In this document: piece after piece, positions 53,331 through 64,000 of the stretch | Position numbering within the stretch: the stretch's first letter is position 1 | Layout: each line of letters begins with the position of its first letter | Notes under the pieces: model-generated | Told to the model about the DNA's origin: nothing | The model's database searches: none | The model's input: the letters and a program-made list of their open reading frames with translations, nothing else | Made by a program: the position numbers and the translations under genes | Source: Antennarius striatus | Taxonomy: Eukaryota > Chordata > Actinopteri > Lophiiformes > Antennariidae | Direction: 5' to 3' | DNA: 64,000 nucleotides | Assembly: GCF_040054535.1 (NCBI RefSeq) | Contig: NC_090793.1 | Location: 19,742,001-19,806,000, forward strand

Positions 53331-54696
53331 ATGGCTGCTGGGAACGCAAAGATCGGACATCTGGCACCAGAGTTCACGGCGACGGCGGTGATGCCAGACG
53401 GACAGTTCAAGGACCTGAAGCTGTCCGACTACAGAGGTAGACCTCCTCCTGCATCCCATCATCCTCTGGGAGGACGACGATTTGATGAGTCCCACATTTG
53501 CACTACTTAAGGTTCTAACGGATCCACCTGCCACCTGACAAACAGCTGCATCTGTTTCCTCTTTCCTTTGTTGCAGGGAAGTACGTCGTCTTCTTCTTCT
53601 ACCCGCTGGACTTCACCTTCGTGTGTCCGACTGAGATTATCGCTTTCAGTGACGCCGCAGACGACTTCAAGAAAATCGGTTGCGAGGTCATCGGCGCCTC
53701 TGTCGACTCACACTTCTCCCATTTCGCCTGGTGATGACTCGTCTTGACGTGTTGCAGCTTTATTTACCGTTCGTTGTGCCTGATTATTTATTTTTATTTC
53801 ACGATTCCAAAGGATCAACACGCCTCGTAAGCAGGGCGGTCTGGGGAGCATGAAGATCCCTTTGGTATCTGACATCAAACGCACCATCGCCACAGATTAC
53901 GGCGTCCTAAAGGAGGATGAGGGCATTGCCTTCAGGTGGACTTGACTTTTTATGGACGTTCTTGCATTAACTGCATCTGAAGCTCTTGCAGACTCCTGAT
54001 CTGTTCTTTCTTTATATTCCAGGGGTTTGTTCATCATCGATCCCAAAGGCGTCCTGAGACAGATCACCATCAACGACCTCCCGGTGGGGCGGTCCGTGGA
54101 GGAGACGCTGCGTTTGGTCCAAGCCTTTCAGTTCACCGACAAACACGGAGAAGGTGAAGCTTTAGCATCACGTAGACGCCTGTCAGATATTTCTATAAAG
54201 TATTTATGCCGTGTGTCATTCTATATTAGATAGGAGTAGATCACAAACACTTATTCCAGATTATCGGTTAGTTACGGATGGTTAAACTTTCACTCTAACC
54301 ATTAGATGTTTGCACAGGTAGGGCGAAGGTCATAAATAGGTTATATAATGTAAATGTTGGCATTCTTATCAGTGATAAAGTCCACATGCATTTAGCAACC
54401 CGATGTAAAGCGAGACGAAAAATCTGGCATGTTTGGCACCTGTGAACTTTGCAGTTTTTTTTCTGATTCATTTCCCTGCTCTAATCCAAATATATTGATA
54501 TATAACATATATTCAGACTATATAATATACAATCTGAGTATATAAGCATGACTTTAGCACAAATCTTCAGTTTTACCACCAGGGCCGGACTCATTCTAGC
54601 TTTATCTTTTCAGTCTGCCCAGCTGGATGGAAACCAGGAAGCGACACCATCAAACCCGACGTTGAGAAGAGTAAAGATTATTTCTCCAAGCAGTAA
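53331..54696 (+). CDS. prdx1: peroxiredoxin 1, typical 2-Cys
   Basis: Five coding exons: 53331-53436, 53577-53730, 53813-53935, 54023-54153, 54614-54696; 198 aa (human 199). The peroxidatic cysteine C52 is in [19 protein letters not shown] and the resolving cysteine C173 in [19 protein letters not shown] and the C-terminal YF pair (KDYFSKQ) mark the form of 2-Cys enzyme that is easily overoxidised. It reduces hydrogen peroxide with thioredoxin as electron donor in the cytosol. The residue equivalent to mammalian Cys83 is serine here (DSHFSHFAW). PRDX2 also lacks this cysteine, but position next to nasp supports PRDX1. A non-coding exon with a TATA promoter lies about 1 kb upstream. Confidence 0.94.
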
Positions 54697-54742
54697 CACG
54701 ACCAGGGCCAGAGTCTGCTGCCTGCTGTAGGAGATCCAGTTA

Positions 54743-54748
54743 AATAAA
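54743..54748 (+). terminator. polyadenylation signal of prdx1
   Basis: AATAAA 46 bp after the stop codon, giving a short 3' UTR. Confidence 0.6.
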
Positions 54749-54769
54749 ACGTTTGTGAGAACAATGGTT

Positions 54770-56440
54770 CAGTCAGCGGGGGCCGGGCTCGCGGCCCTCT
54801 GGCAGCGAGATGGTTTTTATAATCGGTTCTGTCGTCTGTGGAGTTGTTCGTGAACTTAAGACCTACTTCTGTAATCTTGTCAGGTGTTGCTGTTCTGTCT
54901 GAGATAAATGTCAGTTTGCTCCGCCATATAGTTCCTGATTACTGTAATATACAAAGGACCATACAAGAGTTTTATTTGAACGATGCCACAAACACCTCTC
55001 CCTGTTCTGTCATTTTTTTTACAGTTACTGACACTTTTTTTCATCGTAATAAAGAATAAAGTTTATCACAGTCTCCATGCAACATTTACTTCAAACACCA
55101 TAGATAACATGGGTAAATAATAGTCTCTTTGTGCTTGTGTCAATAGGCAGATTACTGAATACTATCTATTTACTTGTGATAAAAATAATATATTTATGTA
55201 TGTATGGCCTTAGCTAGTGTAACAAACTTTTAATTCATATTTAATTAAGTCTTTGGCTTTGATGATGCAGGAGAGATGTGGAGTTGATCAGTCAGTTTGT
55301 ATTTCTGTAACACAAGAAAAAGAGCAAAAGAAAGCTGGCAATAATATATATAATATAGAAATAATAAAACTGTTATTAGTTTATTACACTGCTTCTCAGA
55401 GTTAATGTAAAGACAAACTGCTTCTGTTAGATAAGGCTGGGAGATAAATATTTTTGTGGGAAAAATAATTTGATTTCCGGTTAAATTTGTTATTACTGTT
55501 TTCCTACCTGCCTGTTCTGTCATTGAGCTTGTTTACTTTAACATAAGTGTAATATTAAAGCCTTTGCTGAGCTAAATATAATACTCCAAAGAGGAAAGTT
55601 AACATTAAATGAAGTTATTCTTGAATGTGATATAAAGTGTGTAAAGGTGAGTCTGGAAGGACGATGAGCAACGATTTTCTCATGTAGCAAAGATTTTTTT
55701 TTCTTCATTGATGCATCTTCTTGTAAATGTATTGATTCCTGTAAATATATGATTACAGAATCCACATATGAAGATCTAAAGTTTAACAAAGGGTTCACAC
55801 ACTCTACTTTCTTTTAAAAAGAATCTGCAGAGTTTAAAAACACTGGAAAAGGCATGTTTAATTTAGAAATGTTATTACATTAGAGTTTGCAGGTTAGATG
55901 AAAAAACATAAATCAGAACATATTAGAGATTCTCATCAACTTGAAAATGTAAACGGGTCACATGATGCTCCTTTTCTCTCTGGAGGAATCCACCAATGGC
56001 GAGATGATGGAAGACAAACGTTCTGTGTAAAATATGAGCAGCCATGAATATTAACGTACGTTTATATTTGTACATCACTCCAAATGTACGGACGGAACCT
56101 CCACACTCGTATGCGGAGTGTGTGTCTGTTGATTATTATTATTATTATTATTATCAATAAATGATGGCTAGTTCTTCATATTCCGCTGTTAAACACTGTT
56201 AGAGGCGTTTGGATCAGTAAAATGCTCTCAGTGATTTTATACAATTATCTTTGTCATCATCAAAGTTCTGATTGAGACGCATTTGACTTAAAGGTGAAAT
56301 AAAGGTGAAATGATTCCACATGGAGTCAACGTTCACTTCCTGCGGAGCCTCTTCCCGTTATCGGGTCTGTTCTCAGGTGATGAAGACCCTGGTCCAGACC
56401 TTCTGTTTGGTTCTCCGGGTCGACGTTCCGTCTTCATCTC
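54770..56440. other. gap between the convergent prdx1 and aldh9a1 3' ends
   Basis: About 1.7 kb of AT-rich sequence. No exon or named element recognised; a short ATT trinucleotide array lies at about 56137-56152. The 3' end of aldh9a1 must fall at its right side; no clear minus-strand AATAAA was found close to the stop codon. Confidence 0.35.
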
Positions 56441-56450
56441 CCCGTTTGCC

Positions 56451-59480
<3,030 letters not shown>

Positions 59481-59657
59481 GATCGGTCACTCAGAGTTGA
59501 ACCGATAACTGGAAAAAACACACGTTTAGTTAACTAGAGAAAACACACTGCTAGTTAACGGTCTGACGCAACTTACTGACGTTAAATTAATGCGCAAACC
59601 CCGCGCTACTTTTTGTCGCGGACTGATCCATGCGTGTTTTTATGCAGGTTGACTTAC

Positions 59658-59760
59658 TCGTCGGTGCGTTGGTCCTCCTGCGACGAACGAAGAACGTACT
59701 TTTAAATAAACTTTTATGAAACGCTCGGAAACATGAGGGCTCTGACGTCACGCTGAGCCT
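59658..59760 (-). promoter_or_regulatory. aldh9a1 non-coding first exon and promoter area
   Basis: A donor (CGA/GTAAGTC on the minus strand) at 59657 marks the end of a non-coding exon; its start is probably within the next 100 bp. The sequence is GC-richer than its surroundings and includes GACGTCA-type bases. No TATA box is evident. Confidence 0.4.
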
Positions 59761-61270
59761 CAAGCAGGAGGCGGGGCTTCAAGGGTTGAACGCGTAAAGT
59801 GATTGGCCTGACTGCAAAAGCGTATCACGTGATTGGATAGTTTCTCCCGTCGGACTGAAATAGTAATAAAGTTAATATTTTATGTAACTAATTAAATTAA
59901 ATACAAAGAATTGTACGTTATTAGAAATTCAAACTCATTGAAATGACATTTTATAAATGACATCTATTTTTTTTAAGTAAGTTATCGGTGGCTTTGTGGG
60001 AGGAGCCTAGTCGATGACGTGACCACCCCCTCACAGATGTCTGGTCTCGTTGTAGGGCAGAAGTCAAATTGAACAGAATTTAAAAGAGAAAAACCATACT
60101 GCTACATAAATATGGAAAGATGGAACAATGAATGACACTAACTATTTAAATTCTTAATAATCTGTGTTAGGGATATTAAACCATATTAACTCAAAATTCC
60201 CATCACACTGTGATGTAGAAAAAAAATGCTGATTTCTTTTGCATGTATGTAAAAACTGGCAGTGAAGGGACCGTTATCTGGCACCAATCCACTAAACAGA
60301 TGCATCCCAACCACACACACACTGTAGCACAGGCGTAGGAACCTGCATTAGTCAATCACAGCCAGCTCAGCGTAACTCCATACTGTGGTGCTCTGCTGCC
60401 ACCCTCTGGCGGTCATGGAGAATAGCAGGCCCCCTCTAACACGAATGATGAACTAACAACAAATCCAATCTCAGTGACTAACGTTCTAGTTAAATCTTCC
60501 ACCGTGTTTTTCCACGCATTTCCTGGTTTCCGGCCACCAAGACGCTTCCGGACCACTTTCTCCGGTTCACCAAACTCCAACCTGCGCCGGAGCCGGAAAT
60601 CCACCTGCTTTGTTTTCTGGTGACGTCAGCGAGCGGAACGAACGTCATCACGGATTGTTTCAGCCGAGCCAAACTTGGTGAAACACCGAGTCACCTCTCG
60701 GATCGGCTAAACTGGGGACTGTTCGTTGCTGGCATGTCATCATTTGAACTACAGTAACTAGGTTTTTAATTAACTATGTTTAAACTAAGTAGGTTTTTAA
60801 ATTAACTAAGTTTTGAATTATTTATATTGTATTTATATTTGTTATTTAATTATCATTTATGTATATGTTTACAGTTTTATGTTCTTTGAATTGCCCCTTG
60901 GGGACTAATAGTTTTTTGAATTTGAATCATTACGCTTTGATTAAAGACTCAAGTCATTTAGTTCCAGAGGAAGCGTTGTTCTGGATGGTTTGCCCACGTC
61001 TAACGCTCATAAAACATTCAAATATCAGTGTTTACAATTTTATTTTTTTTAAACATTTGAATAAAGTAAAAGATCACCCAGCATTTTGTAAATATTTTGT
61101 TGTGTAGTTCATTTATGTCCTATTTCTGCTTATTTTTGGTTTTGTTCAGTTTCTGCTCTTTGGCGCCATCTCAAGACGAGCAGTGGGAACTGCACCAAAG
61201 CAGGACGTCCTCACCTTCACATCTTAACAAGATTCCATAACTGGTTTTTGACGAACAGAATAAACAGAAA
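59761..61270. other. intergenic region with an unassigned promoter-like spot
   Basis: AT-rich apart from about 60480-60720, where a CRE (TGACGTCA, 60622-60629), several CCGGAA-type ETS sites and raised CpG resemble a promoter. A LINE-type tail lies at 60889-60910. An open frame of 63 codons on the minus strand (60413-60604) is not recognised. Confidence 0.35.
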
Positions 61271-64000
61271 CGAGTATCAACTTGAGGATCTTTTATTTAA
61301 AAAAAAAAAAAAGAAAAAGTACTGATATTTTCATGTCAAGCAAACAATGGAACCACTTCTATTAAACCTGTTCCATACCACAAACTGAGTTATGCAATGA
61401 ATAATTAAACCACACAAATTATACATTTTGGAATAAATTAATCGGCATAACAAAAGAAAAGGAAAGAAGTTTGTACTTAAGGTGTTGAATATTGACACTC
61501 CAATGCTGAAAATGGATGACACCTGAGAATATAAATATCAAAACAGCTTGTTGGAGCAATTTAGTTCCACAGTTCCCCCTTAACTAAAGCTTTGATAAGA
61601 GGTTTTTTTTAAAAATTACATTAATGTAAAAATTAGGCATCAATTTAAAAAACAGTCTCTGTACAATGTGCATATCTGAATTAGTGTGTTGACAGAAGGT
61701 ATCGTAAGATTAGAGCCACATTCAGTGATATGAACAAACAGACTGAGCTCTTCCAGTTTAAACCTGCAGTGAAGTGACAATTATTTTATATATTTTTTTT
61801 ACATCTGAACGACCCTTTCCCTCTGTACTCCCCCCACCGGGGCTTTAGACAGGGGGGGTTCCGCTGCAGGAAACGGGAGATTCTGCGGCTACACAGGTAG
61901 TAGTGACGTTGCATATCAGACAAAATAACATCAGTCCTGGAATCCAAGGCTCAGTGGCTTTACAGGAATATCTGAGAGACGTGTTGGATGGATTTTACAC
62001 ACGAATGAGAGGAAGTAACTGTGAGGTATGTTCTGGTGAAGTCGTAGCTTGGAGACGAGACGGAATGCATCCATCGGAAGGTGAAACCCAGCATGCCGTG
62101 CGAGCGTTTCCATCGCAATGAAGTCCGTTATTGTCCACGTTACTGCCAGCAGTAACCGGATCGACAGATCCAACATGTGAGGAGGAAAAGAAATGCGTGC
62201 AGGTTTTGCTGCGACAGCGGAACGGTTTGAGGCGAGCGTGGAAGACGTCGGCGGGGACGAAGCGGAGACGGACGCCGAGGGGAAGAGGTGGACGTGTTCT
62301 AAAGCACTTGGACAGAAGGCGGTGTGACAAACCGGTGGGAAACCAGACGAAAACTGCAGGGCGCTCGAACCCGGATCTCACACACACACACACACCGCCG
62401 AGGAAGAGCGCCACGTCGCATCAGGCGTGAGTTTACCGATACGATCCGACTGTAAACATGACGCAAAAGTAGTTCTGACATAGTTTAAGGCTTTCTGATT
62501 TTCCTGAAGACGTGCTGTTCTCTGAGTTAGAAAGGAATGAGTCCTGAGTGGGACAGACAGTGTGGAAAGAGAGGAACAAATAAAAAATAAAATAAAATAA
62601 AACCCAGTGGTCCTGAAGTTGGACCCGGACGAAGTTCTACACTCACATAGTTCCTAAACATCTAATTTACTTGTCGTATTTTTGACCGATCGTTCTGTTT
62701 TGGGTTTTTTTGGTATCTGAGAATATTTAAGAGCCTTTTTTTTCTATCTTTAAACTTTCCTGAAAGTAAGAAGTTTGGATATCTTCATAAAAACTATTCT
62801 TATACTCTGAAGCGTCCGATCCTGAATCGTGTTCCACACCCCTGAAGAAAACGGCGACTGCTTTCACTTTGGAGGCAGAAAAATAAAAAAGGAAAAACTG
62901 AGAGTGGAGCTATAAATGTAATATATTCTGTTTCCGTCGCAGATTCACGTCCTAAATCTGCAAATTAAAATAAAAACACATACACACCAACACTCACAGG
63001 CAACGCCATCCCATTAAACCTCTACTGTCACCCCTAAAATAAGGACTACAAGTCGTCACACGTTAAATCTGCTGCTAGAAGCATTAAAAGGTTTCTATGT
63101 TAAAAGCTTGAAGCTTATATACATTTGCATCAGTGTTAGACATAATACCACCGAGTATTATGTGTCAGCATTTCATGGATAACTGATCCAAACTTAAGGA
63201 TGGCATGCACACAGCTCTCCTACGGGGAAATTTAAGCCATAATCTAGCAAAATTAATATCTGATCTATAATCAAATTGGATATACAAGAAAAAAAAATAT
63301 CAACAAATGATCGCATCCGTGACGGCTGGAAAAAAATGAAAATGAAGGAATGTTTTAGCTAAAAACAAAAGCTAAAAGACTCTTTGTGAGCTCATGTCAC
63401 AATAATGGTGCAACTCGCGATCAGACGCGGTGGAGAGCTTCAAATCAACGGGACAGACGACGAGTGGAGCTCTCAGAAACAATGGGACCCCCCCCCGAAG
63501 GGGGTTAATCTGGAGCTGATGAGGTGATTGGTTCAGGGTTGGGTTTAGATAATCTAATCAATCATTCCTGTTAGGAAAAGAAGCCAAATTCACACTGAAA
63601 CGCAGCCACTTGCCTGGACCGTCGTGGACTTCTGGATCCACGCCATCTAATCCTGTGATGTCATCACTAAGGGACGCAAACTGGATTCCATGCACCGATT
63701 ACACTTTAATGCGTTATTACAGCCGTTAGCAAAGCATGGCTACATGTTAGCGATGCTAGCTCCAGTGTGGAGGTCATGCATGTGCTTCCATTCAGGCGCT
63801 ACATGTTAGCGATGCTAGCTGCGGCGTGAAGGTCATGCATGCGCTTCCATTCAGGCGCAGTGGAAACAAGCCTGGATTATCTAAATCTGGATTATCCAAG
63901 TCTGGATTATCTAAACCCAACCCAAACTGTTTCCAGCAGGGGGTCGTGGTCACATGACACGTTTGTGTTGAAAAGAGATGAGGACCCCCCCTAAAAATCA
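61271..64000 (-). other. possible 3' UTR of a minus-strand gene beyond the right edge
   Basis: A minus-strand AATAAA at 61292-61297 follows 2.7 kb of mostly non-repetitive sequence with no recognisable exon, which would suit a long 3' UTR. This is inference; the stretch may equally be intergenic. Confidence 0.25.
63536..63923. repeat. 19-bp inverted repeat enclosing a 59-bp tandem duplication
   Basis: GGGTTGGGTTTAGATAATC at 63536-63554 is the exact reverse complement of 63905-63923. Between them a 59-bp unit starting GCTACATGTTAGCGATGC occurs twice (63739-63797 and 63798-63856) with a few differences. CTGGATTATC-type units repeat at about 63872-63911. Confidence 0.9.

Noticed and set aside
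61995-62414. 139-codon open frame on the minus strand
   Set aside because: No known domain, no splice partners; lies in the possible 3' UTR region.

Overview
The window looks like vertebrate nuclear DNA from a ray-finned (teleost) fish. Eight host genes with canonical GT-AG introns can be read, most introns are only about 80-300 bp, and the intergenic DNA is full of long CA/GT arrays, LINE-type 3' tails and small non-autonomous elements familiar from fish genomes. No prokaryotic operons, CRISPR arrays or recognisable retroviral elements were seen.

Layout, left to right: the 5' end of sgip1 (minus, runs off the left edge); about 16 kb of non-coding DNA rich in simple repeats, with longer repeat-poor stretches between about 9.8 and 18.2 kb; pik3r3 (plus, 10 coding exons, long 3' UTR); about 6 kb with a Tc1 remnant and a roughly 440-bp tandem duplication that abuts the next gene; ipp (plus, 9 coding exons); tmem69 (minus, 2 exons); a repeat- and palindrome-rich gap; gpbp1l1 (plus, 10 coding exons); nasp (minus, 12 coding exons); prdx1 (plus, 5 coding exons); aldh9a1 (minus, 11 coding exons); then a 4-kb tail with an unassigned promoter-like spot and a possible 3' UTR of a minus-strand gene lying beyond the right edge.

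The order pik3r3-ipp-tmem69-gpbp1l1-nasp-prdx1 mirrors human 1p34, whereas SGIP1 (1p31) and ALDH9A1 (1q24) lie elsewhere in human, so the window holds one conserved block with changed flanks. The genes are not one pathway: endocytic adaptor (sgip1), PI3K regulatory subunit (pik3r3), BTB-kelch actin-binding protein (ipp), mitochondrial-like membrane protein (tmem69), GC-promoter binding factor (gpbp1l1), histone chaperone (nasp), peroxiredoxin (prdx1) and an aldehyde dehydrogenase of carnitine synthesis (aldh9a1). Exon joins were checked by hand for reading phase; all complete gene models close in frame. The most useful leads are the duplicated ipp promoter region with CTCF-like sites, dinucleotide arrays placed next to 5' splice sites, clear promoter motifs (E2F at nasp, TCTCGCGAGA plus TATA at prdx1, CLEAR-type E-box near sgip1), several large palindromes, and two unnamed repeat families present more than once.
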